From Calamus simplicifolius (lineage: Eukaryota > Streptophyta > Magnoliopsida > Arecales > Arecaceae): a stretch of DNA of 64,000 nucleotides. The stretch is taken from contig UESW01004626.1 in NCBI GenBank assembly GCA_900491605.1, positions 506,340-570,339 of the forward strand, in the 5' to 3' direction. Below are positions 22,521 through 34,785 of this stretch, in pieces; the first letter of the stretch is position 1; every line of letters starts with the position of its first letter. The notes below the pieces were generated by a model that did not search any database, was not told the DNA's origin, and saw only the letters and a list, made by a program, of their open reading frames with translations. The translations under genes and the position numbers were made by a program.

Positions 22521-24089
22521 CACACCTGCATACACAATTTCAATTTTTGTTCTTAGGTACCCAAGCTTTCTTGGGTCCTTTAGGGTTAGTCAAAATGGTT
22601 CCTTTTGGAACCCATATTTTTTATCTTTTGTGTTTGACAAATATAAGCTTTGTGTCCAATTTTTCCACATTTAAAACATGTAATTTTAGTAGAATCATCA
22701 GCATGCTCATAAATATTTTTCAAAATTTTGTCTTTCAAAAGGATTGTATCCAAGACCAGCTCTATTGTAAACAGCTCTTTGACTATTTAAAATCATTTCT
22801 AATTTTTCTGACTAAGACTAAATCTATCAACAATTGGTTTTAATTTATCCACTTCATTTTTCAAATCTTGGTTTTCCTTTAACAATGATTCATTATCCTT
22901 TGAAATTCTTTCTTTTTCAAGAGTAAGATTTTTGATTTCATTTTTCAATTCTTTGCTTTTTGAACTTAATTTGCAAAATCATCAATAAGTTCATAAAATG
23001 CACCATGTAATTCATCAAAGTAAAGTCATCTAAAAAGTTAGGGCTTACCTCATCATTATCAGCCATGAAGCAAACATTGCAACTTCAGTTTTCTCTTCAT
23101 TTTCTGAACTTGTGCTTCACTGTCACTCCAAGTAGCCATCATTGCCTTTTTCTTTATTTTCTAGATGCCTTCTTTAATAGTGGACAATCTGGTTTGATGT
23201 GTCCAGGCTTCTTGCACTCATAGCATGTTGGAGGTTCACTCTTTTCCTTATCTTTGCTATGATCTCCTTTGACAAAATGCTTTCTTTTTCCAAATCTCTT
23301 TTTCTTCATGAATTTTTAAATTTCTTAAGATAAGTGCCATATCATCATTTTTCTCACTATCACTTGTGGTTTCTTCACTTTCATCTTCTTGAGTTGCACT
23401 CTTCAATGCCATGGTCCTTCTCTTCTTTGAATCATCTTCATCAATATGTTGTCGTTGCTGAAGTTCATGAGTCATCAAAGAACCAACCAACTCTTCAAGT
23501 GATAAGTTGTTGAGATCTTTTGCTTCTTGAATTGCTGTGACTTTTGCTTCCCATGTCCTAGGTAAAGATCTTAAATTTTTCTAACAAGATCACTGTTAGC
23601 ATAAGATTTTCCAAGACTTTTCAACCATTAATAATGTCAGTAAATCTTGTAAACATATCAGTAATATTTTCAGCAGGATCCATCTTAAATAATTCATACT
23701 TATGAACAAGCATATTTATTTTGGATTCCTTGACTTGATTTGTACCCTCATGGGTGACTTCAAGTCTATCCCAATTTCCTTAGCAGACATACAAGTAGAT
23801 ATGCGATTAAACTCATTTGCATCAAGAGAGCAATAAAGAACATTCATAGCCTTAGCATTTAATTGAGCTAATTTCTTATCTTGCTCATCCCATTCAGATT
23901 CAGGTTTTGCAATATTGACATTTTCAATCATAATAGTGGGTGTGTGAGGTCCATTAATTATGATCCCCATAAATCATAATCTAGTGCTTGAATGAAGATT
24001 TTCATTCGTGCTTTCCAATATGTGTAATTTGTTCCATTGAACAAAGGTGGTCTATTAGTTGATTGTCCTTCAATCAACATAGAATTCAT
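22521..24089 (-). pseudogene. Sirevirus C gag
   Basis: The start is placed at 24089 (MNSMLIEGQ), homologous to B, 62 bp past the primer site. Fragments include 23716-23970 (UBN2 region, ANEFNRISTCMSAKEI), 23257-23490 and a CCHC knuckle near 23180-23230. A coiled-coil second half starts near 23064 (MADNDEVSP), with a second knuckle near 22650-22690. There are many one-base deletions. Confidence 0.8.
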
Positions 24090-24150
24090 TGGGATTACTA
24101 CTGATCTTTGGCTCCAAGCTAATCAAAGCTATAGAAATCAAGAGCACGCT

Positions 24151-24162
24151 GCTCTGATACCA
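24151..24162 (-). other. Primer binding site of element C
   Basis: The minus strand reads TGGTATCAGAGC two bases after the LTR end, a perfect match to the initiator Met tRNA complement. Confidence 0.93.
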
Positions 24163-24164
24163 CT

Positions 24165-26160
24165 TGTTGCCCAGATGTAGTAACCCAAGGGGGGTGAATT
24201 GGGTTATTTAAAAATAATTTATAACTATGCAGATATATGTGCTTTTAACCCTAATTTGATTTGCAGCGGTGAAGTGGGTGCACAAAATAATAACAACAGA
24301 AAAGCAAACAACCACAAACACACAGAAGTTTATAGTGGTTCGGTGCCAAACTCAGCACCTACATCCACTCCCCAAAACCTTTGGGAATTCCACTAATCGT
24401 ATCACAACGATTACAACCTCTAGCCTAACCAGGCTAGCCCTCTTGTTTATACGGCACAAGGCAGCCAAAAACCCCTAGCCAAACCTAGGCTAGTCCTCTT
24501 GTTTCACGGCACAAGGAAGCCAAAAGCCCCTAGCCAAACCTAGGCTAGTCCTCTTGTTTAAATGGCACAAGGAAGCCAACAACAAACCAGGGTTCACTAA
24601 CCCTTTTACAAGATAATCAGAGTATGTAAAGGAGAAGCTCCTATAAAGAGCAGATATTCGGAAAATACTTTACAACTTTTGAAGCAATAAACTCAGCAAT
24701 AAATGAACTAGGTTGAAGCAGCTGAAGTCTTGAATGCTTGAAAAGCTTCAGTGATTTGGACGACCTTTCGGAGCAAGGAATGAACTTGAATGCCCAGCAA
24801 CCACTCAACAAATATGCAATGAAGGCTCTTTTCTTAGATTTTTCTCTCTTTATAATTTCTTTTTCAAAAAATCATCTAGGTGTGCTTCTAATCCACCTAT
24901 TTATAAGCATCTAACAAGAAGATATCCATTAAATACATAAGAAATAAATGGAAATAATAACGGAAAGAAAATATAACTATTAAACATGTTTCCCTTAAGC
25001 ATTGAATGCAGATCTCCATTTGAGGAAGGATGAGCACTGTAAAAATTCAAAAATCAAAAGTTAGATATAGCTTGAAATAGCAATAGAGAAAGAGAGTAAG
25101 AAGAAAGAGCTCTCATAAAAGCTCAGGCGGCGGTTGACTGAAAAATAAATCCAAGTAGCTGAGGAAATGAATGCCATCGTCCAGAGTTAAGCAAGGGACC
25201 TCAGCTAGCTAATTAGTTAGCTAACCAGAGAGATCAAAAACAAATAAGACGTCCATAGGTATCTCTTCAGTCAGCTAGAAGGTTGCTAGTTAGCTCTCCA
25301 GCTAACTCACAACAAAAGCAACGACCAGCAGGGTAAAAAGCTGAATACTTAGTTAACTAGGCAGCTAACTAAGCAACGGTCAGTTAGCTCTTTAGTTAAT
25401 TATCAAGGAAAAAGCAACGACAGAGGAAAAGTTTCATGCATCCATAGTTAGCTCTCCAGCTAACTAAATTTGAATCCCTCTCGGCTACAAGAGAAAAGTA
25501 AAACTGTTAGTTAGCTAAATAGTTAACTGAAGAATGGCCAGTTAGCTCACGAGCTAACTAGAAGCAAAAGCAACAGGTTGTCCGGCCAGCTTAGTTAGCT
25601 CACCAGCTAACTGAGCAAAATTAGTTAGCTGAGCAGTTAACTAAAAGGAACGTCAGCTAGCTAGAAGGAGTTGTAGTTAGCTAACAAGACATCCAGCCAG
25701 CTAGCTAAAATTGGAGGGTGTTCGGCCAAAGCACTATAACGAGCGAATTAGTTAGCTGAAGGAATTCCAGCTAGCTAATAAGCTAGCTCACCAGGTAACT
25801 AAAAGAAAAGGACGTTCAGCCAGGCACCTGAGACAAGTTTCTTAGTTAGCTGAAAGGGCTCCAGCTAGCTAACAAACTAACTCACCAGCTAGCTAAAAAA
25901 GGAGGACGTTCGGCCAACTTACTGAGACGAGCATTTTAGTTAGCTGAAGAAACTGCAGCTAGCTAAAATGCAAGATCGTTCGGCCCAATCACTGTGAAAG
26001 TTTCCCAGCTAGCTGAAAGTCGTGCCAGTTAGCTAAATGGAATAACAAGCTAGCTAACCAGTTAACTCCTAGGCTAATAATCATATTCAAAGCAAGTTAA
26101 ATGAAGTACTTTCTTACCAGTCAATTTTGCATGAAGATACTTACTTGCAAGGTGACCGAA
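24165..26160 (-). mobile_element. 5' LTR of Sirevirus C, truncated at its outer end
   Basis: It matches the LTR at 13269 from TGTTGCCC up to GGTGACCGAA at 26160, then stops about 68 bp short of the expected GGGTCAACA end. The TATA box is at 24897-24905, the hairpin at 24342-24359, the ~63-bp repeat near 24418-24580 and the palindrome array at 25202-26068. Confidence 0.92.
25202..26068 (-). repeat. Palindrome array in U3 of LTR C (5')
   Basis: It uses the same GTTAGCT/AGCTAAC vocabulary as the 3' copy at 14308-15180. About 24 bp of repeated AGCTAGCTAA units are absent near 25960 compared with the 3' copy. Confidence 0.88.
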
Positions 26161-26348
26161 CCTTGATTAACTAACACTTTTTTAATTTTAAAGCCTTCTT
26201 GTTCTAAGAAGTTAAAATCAACTAACCTTCCATGAGTGAAAGATTTAGAAGCAAGAAGAGAGTTGATTTGGGATGAAGAAGTAGTAGACTTTTGGTGAAG
26301 ATCAACACAATCGTCATCTCTTACGATTGCCTTCTTCTTGGGAGCCAT
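26161..26348 (-). pseudogene. Sirevirus B extra ORF, N-terminal part
   Basis: ATG is at 26348 (MAPKKKAIVRDDDCVD). The frame stays open to the element C junction (GRLVDFNFLEQEGFKIKKV, then LVNQG). The remainder of the protein is at 12000-13268. By comparison with C, about 116 bp between LVNQG and NLDCKTLG have been lost at the junction. Confidence 0.8.
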
Positions 26349-26743
26349 CAACTATCTTCAAGATGGATTGATAAAAGAAGTGAATGGAAGAAGACTGATA
26401 GAAGGATTGATGGAATGAAGAGAGGATGAGAATGAGAGAAGGAGAGGACGATCGGTTGAGGGAGACGGCTTGAAATGAAGAATCGGTTGGAATGAAAAAG
26501 GTTATATAGGGAGAAAACTTGATGGTTAGCTGGCCAAGTGACTGTTTGGTTGCCTGGTTGGTTAACTGCCATCAATAAAAGAAAAAGGCTTGCAAATGGC
26601 CGGTTGGTGGATAAATTTATGGAAGTGGGCTTTCATAAAGATGAAAAGACTTAAAATTCGTAGCATTTAATTTGATACGATGTCCCTTTTAATTGATGTG
26701 ATTTAAAGATGTCATGAATCATGTCAATTCATTAATTGATTCA
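26349..26743 (-). promoter_or_regulatory. Putative internal promoter upstream of the extra ORF of B
   Basis: A TATA-like box (CTATATAACC, minus) near 26500-26510 lies about 155 bp before the ATG. Upstream at 26524-26570 are GGTTAGCTGGCCAAG and a GGTTAACTGCC stretch. The layout and much of the sequence match C at 19013-19432. Confidence 0.55.
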
Positions 26744-28270
26744 TTAAATGGTTGGATCAAACATCCCCAATTCTATTCTGATATCATAAAATTTTGTTTC
26801 ATCAAGAGGCTTAGTGAAAATGTCAGCAATTTGATTTTTAGTATTTAAAAATTCAATAACAACATTTCCATTATTTACATGATCTCTAATGAAATGGTGT
26901 CTAATTTCAATATGTTTTGTTCTGGAATGATGAATAGGATTCTTGGTTAAACCGATTGCACTTGTATTATCACATTTTATAGGTATGGCTTTTTGTTTAA
27001 TACCATAATCTTCTAGCTGTTACTTAATCCATAAGATTTGAGCACAGCAACTTCCAGCTGCAATGTATTCGGCCTCGACCGTAGACAGTGCTTCTAAAGT
27101 TTGCTTTTTGCTAAACCATGAAATTAAGTTAACACCTAGAAACTGGCAAGTTTCAGTGGTTGATTTCCTATCTAATTTACATCCGGCAAAGTCTGAATCA
27201 GTGTAGCTCAATGCTAGATTGTTTGTCATACCATATACATAAATTTACTATTCCATTTAAATATTTAAATATTATTTTAATAGCAAGCAAGTGTAATTCT
27301 TTAGGATTGGCTTGATATCTAGCACACATGCAAACACTGAATAAAATATCTGGCCTACTAGCAGTTAAATATAATAATGATCCAATCATGCCTTTATATA
27401 ATTTTAAATCAACAGACTTTTTAGAATTATATGATTCAAGTCTACATGATGAGCTCATAGGGGTACCGATACTCTTGGATGTCTCCATGCCAAATTTCTT
27501 GATCATTTCTTTGGTATATTTGGATTGGCTTATGAAAATCACATCTTTTCTTTGTTTAATTTGTAGTCCGAGGAAGTAGTTCAGCTCACCCATCATACTC
27601 ATCTCGAACTCTCCCTGCATAAGCTTAGCAAAGTCCTTGCACAAAGAATCATTAGTGGCACCAAATATGATATCATCAACATAGATTTGAATAATTAATA
27701 TATCTTTGTTTTGTCTTTTAATAAATAAAGTTGTATCCATAGTTCCTCGAATGAAATCATTACTAATCAAGAATTTGCTTAATCTTTCATACCACGCCCG
27801 GGCACTTGTTTCAAACCATACAAAGCTTTGTTTAATTTAAAAACGTGGTTTGGAAACAAGTGATTTTCAAAGCCGGGTGGTTGTTTCACAAAAACTTGTT
27901 CAGTAATGTGTCCATTTAAGAAAGCACTTTTAACATCCATTTGATACAATTTAAAATTCATAAATCAAGCATAAGCAAGAAGTAATCTAATAGCTTCTAA
28001 TCTAGCAACTGGGGCAAAAGTTTCATCAAAATCAATTCCTTCTTCTTAATTATAACCCTTAGCTACTAATCTTGCCTTATTTCTAATTATATTACCATGT
28101 TCATCTAATTTGTTTCTATAAACCCATTTAGTTCCAATAATTTGATGATCATGAGGTCTTTCAATAAGAGTTCAAACATTATTTCTTTCAAATTGGTTAA
28201 GTTCCTCATGCATGGCATTAATACAATCAACATCATCTTTAGCATCATCATAACATTTAGGTTTAATTTT
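26744..28270 (-). pseudogene. Sirevirus B reverse transcriptase and RNase H
   Basis: The piece 27198-27770 carries catalytic IYVDDIIFGATN and MMGELNYFLGLQIKQ. The region 27779-27961 holds LYQMDVKSAFLNG and the PPGFE block. RNase H continues at 27020-27229 (FAGCKLDRKST, LSTVEAEYIAAG) and ends at a TAA at 26744-26746 after MFDPTI. Several stops and frameshifts occur, for example near 27200, 27780 and 28050. Confidence 0.88.
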
Positions 28271-29830
28271 AGATACAAATGCTAAGTTATTACAAGCATC
28301 TCTAAATGATGATCTAGTTCTAACTCTTTGAGAAGGATCACCAATAATTTGATCTTTAGGGTGACTAAGAACATACTTCCAACCTCTTTCTAATTCAACA
28401 TTACCTTGTGAGGCTTCAGGTAGGTCAGTGTTCCTTCTTCATTTACCTCTTGTGTATCTGAGTCGTTCTTATCCTTCAGTGTGATGTCCTTGAATTGATA
28501 TTCAATGTCATCTGCATCATTTATACCTTTTCTCTTCCTTGATGGAAGATCATTAGATTCATCAAAGATAACATGAATTGATTTTCAACTACTACAGTCT
28601 TTTTATTGAATATTTTAAAAGCTCTACTATGTAAAGAATATCCGAGAAAAATTTCTTCATCAGACTTAGCATCAAATTTATCAAGGTTTGATTTTCCATT
28701 ATTTAATACAAAACATCGGTATCCAAAAACATAAAAGTAACTTATATTAGGTTTTCTTCCTTTCAAAGCTCATAAGGAGTCTTTTTCAAAATAGGTCTGA
28801 TTAATACACGATTTAAAACATAACATGCAGTGTTGATAGCTTCTGCCCAAAAATATTTGGAAGATTGCTTTTACACAACATGGTACGTACCATTTCCTCT
28901 AATGTTCTATTTTTCTTTCAATTACTCCATTTTGTTGTGGTGTTCTTGGTGCAGAAAAATTATGTTCAATTCCATTTTCATTACAAAATTCTTTAAAAGA
29001 TTTATTTTCAAACACTTTTCCATGATTACTTCATATTGACAAAACAGAAGAATTCTTTTCATTGTAATTATTTTAAATAATTTTTTAAAATGCTGGAAAT
29101 GCTTCGTCTTTACTAGATAGAAATAAAACCCATGTAAAGCGAGAGAAATCATCAATAACAACAAAACCGTATCTTTTTCCTCCTAGACTAGTTGTTCTTG
29201 TAGGACCAAATAAATCCATATGCAAGAGCTCCAAAGGTCTAGTGGTTGAAACTAAATTCTTTGATTTAAAAGATGCTCGGGTTTGTTTTCAAATTGACAA
29301 GCATTACAAATCTTATCTTTTTCAAAAAAAGTTTTGGCAAACCATGTACTAAATCCTTCTTAATTAATTTAGATAGTAAATCCATGCTTGCATGAGCTAG
29401 CCTACGATGCCATAACCAACTATTATCAGTTTTATTATTTGTAGCAACTAGGCAATCAATATTTTGATCATGCAAATCATTTAAATTAATAATGTGTACA
29501 TTACCATGCCTTTGACCAACAAATTTTATGTTTTCATTAGCAAGATTTTTAACAATGCATAAGGATGATTCAAATGTAACATTAAATCCTTTGTCACATA
29601 ATTGACTAATACTAAGTAAATTATATTTCAGTCCTTTCACAAGCAAAACATTATCAATATAAGCATGTGTGATACCTATTTTTCCAATGCCAATTATTTT
29701 TCCTTGGCCATTATCATCGAAAGTAACAACACCTCCATCTTTTGCTTCCAAAGTGATGAATTACGATTCATCACCGGTCATGTGTCTTGAGCACCCGATA
29801 TCCAAGTACCATTGTCTTTTAATTGCTCGG
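28271..29830 (-). pseudogene. Sirevirus B protease and integrase
   Basis: The protease active site is changed: the triplet expected to be DSG reads DIG (YLDIGCSRHMTG near 29785-29810), so the catalytic loop is damaged. An open piece at 29266-29751 carries the rest of protease and the pre-integrase region (SWLWHRRLAHASMDLL). The integrase core is scattered from 28521 to 29240 and includes the APRTPQQNG-like block near 28925-28965 and GIFLGYS near 28640. Frameshifts are frequent. Confidence 0.85.
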
Positions 29831-31419
29831 GTTGCAAGACACACCTACATACATAATTTAATTTTTGTTTTTAGGTACCCAAGCTTTCTTAGGTCCTTTA
29901 GGGTTAGTCAAGATGATTCCTTTTGGAACCCATATTTTTCTTATCTTTTGTGTTTGACAAACATAAGCTTTGTGTCCTATTTTTTCACATTTAAAACAAG
30001 TAATTTTAGTAGAATCATCAGCTTGCTCATAGATATATTTCAAAAAATTTTATCTTTCAAAAGTATTGTATCCAAGACCAGCTCTATTGTAAACAGCTCT
30101 TTGACTATTTAATATTACTTCTAATTTTTCTGAGCTTAGAGTAAATCTATCAACAATTGGTTTTAATTTATTCACTTCATTTTTTAAATCTTGGTTTTTC
30201 TTTAACAATGATTTATTATCCTTGAAATTCTTTCCTTTTCAAGAGTAAGATTTTTTATTTCATTTTTTAATTCTTTGCTCTTTGAACTTAAATTTGTAAA
30301 ATCATCAATAAGTTCATAAAATGCACATTGTAATTCATCAAAGGTAAAGTCATCTAAAAAGTTAGGGCTTACCTCATCATTATCAGCCATGAAGCAAACA
30401 TTTGCAACTTCAGTTTCTCTTCTTCTTCTGAACTTGTTGCTTCACTATCGCTCCAAGTAGCCATCATTGCCTTCTTCTTTATTCTTTTAGATCCTTTCTT
30501 TAGTAGTGGACAATCTGGTCTGATGTGTCCAGGCTTCTTGCACTCATAGCATGTAGGAGGTTCACTCTTTTCCTTATCTTTGCTATGGTCTCCTTTGATA
30601 AGATGTTTTCTTTTTCCAAATTTCTTCTCTCTTCATGAACTTTTTAAATTTCCTTGAAATAAGTGCCATTTCATCATCTTTTCACTGTCACTTATGGTTT
30701 CTTCATTTCATCTTCTTGAGTTGCACTCTTCAATGCCATGGTCCTTTTCTTCTTTGATTCATCTTCATCGATATGTTGTCGTTGCTGAAGCTCATAAGTC
30801 ATCAAAGAACGACCAACTCTTTAAGTGATAAAGTGTTGAGATCTTTTGCTTCTTGAATTGCAGTAACTTTTGCTTCCCATATCCTAGGTAAAGATCTTAA
30901 GATTTTTCTAATAAGATCACTGTTAGCATAAGATTTTTTAAGACTTTTCAGTCCATTAATAATGTCAGTAAATCTTGTAAACATATAAGTAATATTTTTA
31001 GTAGGATCCATCTTAAATAATTCATACTTATGAACAAGCATATTTATTTTGGATTCCTTGACTTGACTTGTACCCTCATGGGTGACTTTAAGTCTATCCC
31101 AAATTTCCTTAGCAGACATGCAAGTTGATATGCGATTAAACTCATTTGCATCAAGAGAGCAATAAAGAACATTCATAGCCTTAGCATTTAATTAAGCTAA
31201 TTTCTTGTCTTGCTCATCCCATTCAGATTTAGGTTTTGCAATATTAATATTTTCAATCATAATAGTGGGTGTGTGTGATCCATTAATTATGATTCCCCAT
31301 AAATCAAAATCTAGTGCTTGAATGAAGATTTTTATTCGTGCTTTCCAATATGTGTAATTTGTTCCATTAAACAAAGGTGGTCTATTAGTTAATTATCCTT
31401 CAGTCAATATAGAACTCAT
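29831..31419 (-). pseudogene. Sirevirus B gag
   Basis: The start at 31419 (MSSILTEG) is followed by a stop where C has Gln. UBN2-type pieces are at 31192-31374 (FNGTNYTYWKARIKIFIQ) and 30802-31176 (KINMLVHKYELFKM). A CCHC knuckle is near 30520-30560. The coiled-coil half starts at 30390 (MADNDEVSPN). The second knuckle, ITCFKCEKIGHKAYVC, and the WVPKG linker are at 29858-30043. Confidence 0.85.
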
Positions 31420-31481
31420 TGGGATTACTACTGATCTTTGGCTCCAAGCTAATCAAAGCTATAGGAATCAAGAGCACTCTA

Positions 31482-31492
31482 CTCTGATACCA
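31482..31492 (-). other. Primer binding site of element B
   Basis: The minus strand reads TGGTATCAGAG two bases after the LTR end (initiator Met tRNA type); the next base is T instead of C. Confidence 0.9.
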
Positions 31493-31494
31493 CT

Positions 31495-33799
31495 TGTTGC
31501 CCAGATGTAGCAACCCAAGAGGGGGGTGAATTGAGTTATTAAAAATTGATTACTATGCAGATATGTGCTTAAACCCTAATTTTGATTTGCAGCAATGAAT
31601 TGGGGTGCACAAAATAATAACAATAGAGAATCAAACAACCACAAACACACAGGAGTTTATAGTGGTTCGGTGCCAAACTCAGCACCTACATCCACTCCCC
31701 AAAACCTTTGAAAATTTTACTAATCGTACCACAACGATTACAACCTCTAGCCTTACCTGAATAGCACTCTTGTTTATACGGCACAAGGCAGCCAAAAACC
31801 CCAAGCCAAACCAGGCTAGTCCTCTTGTTTCACGGCACAAGGAAGCCAAAAACCCCTAGCCAAACCAGGCTAGTCCTCTTGTTTCACGGCACAAGGAAGC
31901 CAACAATCAAGGGTTAACAGTAACCCTTTTACAAAATAATCAGAGAATGATAAAGAGAAGCTCCTACAATGAGCAAATATCCAGAGTATACTTTACAACT
32001 TTTGAAGCAATAATTTCAGCAATAAATGAACAAGGTCGAAGTAGCTGAAGCCTTGATTACTTTGAGAAACTTCAAAGATTTGGATGACTTTTTGGAGCAA
32101 TGAATGAACTTGAATGCACAGTAACTCTCTTATCAACCACTCAACAATATGCAGTAAAAACTCTTTTCTTGAATTTCTTTCTCTTGTAATCTCTTTTTCA
32201 AAAATCGTCATATTGTGCTTCTAATCACATCTATTTATAATGATCCAACAAAAAAGATATCTGTTAGATACATTAGGAACAAATGGAAATAAAAATGGAA
32301 AGAAAATATAACCGTTGTAAAATATTCTCTTAAGCATTGAATACAGGTCTCCATTTGAGGAAAGAAGAATCCTGAAACAATTCAAAAAATCAAAAGTTAA
32401 ATGTAGCTGAAAATAGAAATAGAGAGAGAGTAAGAGAGAAAGAGCAAGCTCAAGAACTCAGGCGGCAGTTGACTGAAAATAACTCCAAGTAGCTGAAGAC
32501 TTGAATGCATTCGGCCAAGAGGTAAGAAGGAAATCCCAGCTAGCTAGTCAGCTAGCTCACAAGAGAGGCCATGACAAAGAAAACGTCCAGATAGGTAGCT
32601 CTTTAGGCAGCTAAACAATTTCTAGTTAGCTTCCCAGTTAACAACAATAAAGCAAATCGGCCAGGAGTAAAAAGTGCAGAGTGCTTAGTTAGCTCAGCAG
32701 CTAACTAAACAAAAGATAGTTAGCTCTTCAGTTAACTAAAGAGCAAATCAAACGGTAGAGGAAACAGGAGCAAGCTATGGTAGTTAGCTCCCCAGCTAAC
32801 TAAAAAATGATGGCTCACGGCTTGCAGGAAACACAGAGAACGGGAGTTAGCTCAACAGCTAACTAAAGATAAGTTAGTTAGCTCACTAGCTAACTAAGTT
32901 CAAAAATAACAGAGAGCCCATCCAAAATAATTAGCTCTCTAGCTAACTAAGGAGAATAGCAACAGAGAGATCGCCCAAGCTAGTTAGCTAACTAGCTAAC
33001 TGAGCAAAAAGGCAACCATACGGCAGGATAAAATAGCTAGCTTTCCAGTTAGCTAACTAGCTAACTGAGCAAAAAGGCAACCATACGGTAGGATAAAACA
33101 GCTAGCTTTCCAGTTAGCTAACCACCAGGTAGCTAGCTCTCCAGTTAACTAAAGAAATCATTCAACGGCCAGAGAGAGAGGGAGTTAGCTCTCCAGCTAA
33201 CTAAAATTTGACAGCTCACAGCCTGAAGCCTACCAGTGAAAACTAGTTAGCTAAGCAGTTAGCTCCAAGTCAAAGCAGTTAGCTAACAAGATACGCCAGC
33301 AAGCTAGGATATCCAGCAGCTAGCTCAACAGTTAGCTAAAAATAAATAGCTTTTGGCCAGGAATTTTAACAGGCAATGGTAGCTAGCTAAAATGAAATCC
33401 AGTTAGCTCCAAGGCATCCCAAGCTAGTTAACCAGCTAGCTAAAATTGGAGGATGTTCGGCCAGCAACAGTGATGAACACCTTAGCTACCTGAAAGAACT
33501 CCAGCTAGCTAACAAGTTAGCTAACCAGCTAGCTTAAATAAGCAACTGTTCGACCAATGTCACAGAGACAACTTACCAGTTAGCTGAAAGGCATGCCAGC
33601 TAGCTAAATGGAATAACACATTAGCTAACCAGTTAACTCCCAAGCCAATAAAATTATCTAAGGCAAAATAGAATGAAGTCTCTCTTACCAATCAATTTTG
33701 CACGAAGATACTTACTTGCAAGGTAACCGAACTTCCCTGTATTAAGCTTAGAGTTGCCTAATAGTTTTTGTAATCATCAAAATCAATCTGGGGTCAACA
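31495..33799 (-). mobile_element. 5' LTR of Sirevirus B
   Basis: The 2305-bp LTR runs from TGTTGCCC to GGGTCAACA. The TATA box is at 32231-32239, the hairpin at 31669-31686, the ~63-bp repeat near 31745-31905 and the palindrome array at 32537-33640. It carries one extra ~65-bp array unit at about 33000-33120 that the 3' LTR lacks. The outer end abuts TTTTA at 33800-33804. Confidence 0.93.
32537..33640 (-). repeat. Palindrome array in U3 of LTR B (5')
   Basis: It has the same vocabulary as 10374-11415. A unit containing GAGCAAAAAGGCAACCATAC occurs twice in tandem here and once in the 3' LTR. Confidence 0.88.
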
Positions 33800-34033
33800 T
33801 TTTATATGGGTATCCTTCATAAAAGCCATAGAACCAAAAGAAATTCAGATAACAGAATTATGATTCCCAACTGTACAACAAAAGGCACAAGGAAAAATGA
33901 ATTAAAAATTAATGAGGTTAAGGCTTACTAGGCATGTTCTAACCATCAAAATATTCTCTATATATGCTGTTATAAATAAGTTATGGTGGTGGTTCATTGC
34001 TATGATAAGGTAAATGAACATGAAAGTTACTAT

Positions 34034-34380
34034 TTTGCATGCTATAGAGAATTTAAAATAGGGCTTACCGAATCTTGGAATAAAATATTATGGAAACCAT
34101 TCAACCATAGGAAGCATTAAAATTACTCGTGTTCAATAGATTTAAGAGTGACAAATTGAACTTCTAAATAAATTAGTCTGTAAATTAACTTTTTACCAAT
34201 TTCTAGTTAGAGAATATTTGACCGATTCATCACTCACATGATATGATTTAATTTAATAGGGATTTTCTAATTATCATAGTGAGTCTATGCTACTGATAAC
34301 AGAATGAAAGATAAAATCAGACCTTATATAGGTGAAGGATAACATACAAACCTCAGGTGATCTTAGGCACAACTATTGCA
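34034..34380. repeat. Direct repeat, copy 1 (copy 2 at 34880-35226)
   Basis: Both copies start near TTGCATGCTATA and share TCTTGGAATAAAATATTATG and the stretch after it, with scattered differences and a few small gaps. The spacing is about 850 bp. Origin unknown. Confidence 0.75.
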
Positions 34381-34749
34381 AAGTTCAAAATGAAAGACAA
34401 GTGCATACTCCATAGTCATTGTCTTAAACAACCATGATAAAGTCAGCAAACTATTTGAGCTATGCTCTTTGAATTGTTGTGTTTTGCAGGAGCTGTTGTG
34501 CTACATTAAATTTATAGCCTGCTTGGGAGGGATGACAGCAAATCAAGTTCAATATGATGGTATATAAGTTTAAATCTCAGCTAATCATGCCTGATTGTAT
34601 AAATCATGTTTAACAAAGTCATAGCCATGTATATTGAACCATCCTAAAATAGGTGGTTCAAGGCAAACCAAGTTTATTCTTGATTATGTGTTTCAGATGT
34701 GGAGGAGTTGAAAAAAGGAAATTTTGAAAGAAGCTCAGTGCTCACCATA

Positions 34750-34752
34750 CAT

Positions 34753-34785
<33 letters not shown>
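34750..34785. repeat. Compound CA/TA microsatellite
   Basis: An (AC)n run passes directly into an (AT)n run. Confidence 0.95.

Larger units (their letters stand above)
13269..26160 (-). mobile_element. Sirevirus C, inserted in the extra ORF of B
   Basis: The element is minus strand. The left end TGTTGCCC at 13269 is intact. The right (5') end is truncated at about 26160, where LTR sequence changes abruptly into element B coding sequence. Comparison with the 3' LTR shows about 68 bp of LTR end missing. Comparison of the ORFs shows about 116 bp of B missing, so the target duplication (AGGTT at 13264-13268 would be the left copy) cannot be confirmed. The element contains gag, pol and an extra ORF that is itself interrupted by solo LTR D. 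Confidence 0.88.
9338..33799 (-). mobile_element. Sirevirus B, complete, interrupted by element C
   Basis: Both ends are TG...CA (TGTTGCCC at 9338, GGGTCAACA at 33799), flanked by the 5-bp duplication TTTTA at 9333-9337 and 33800-33804. The paralogous empty site at 55640-55655 reads straight through this point, confirming the boundaries. Coding order on the minus strand is gag, protease, integrase, RT, RNase H, extra ORF. The 24.5-kb span includes element C (13269 to about 26160). Without it the element would be about 11.6 kb, a normal Sirevirus size. Confidence 0.93.
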
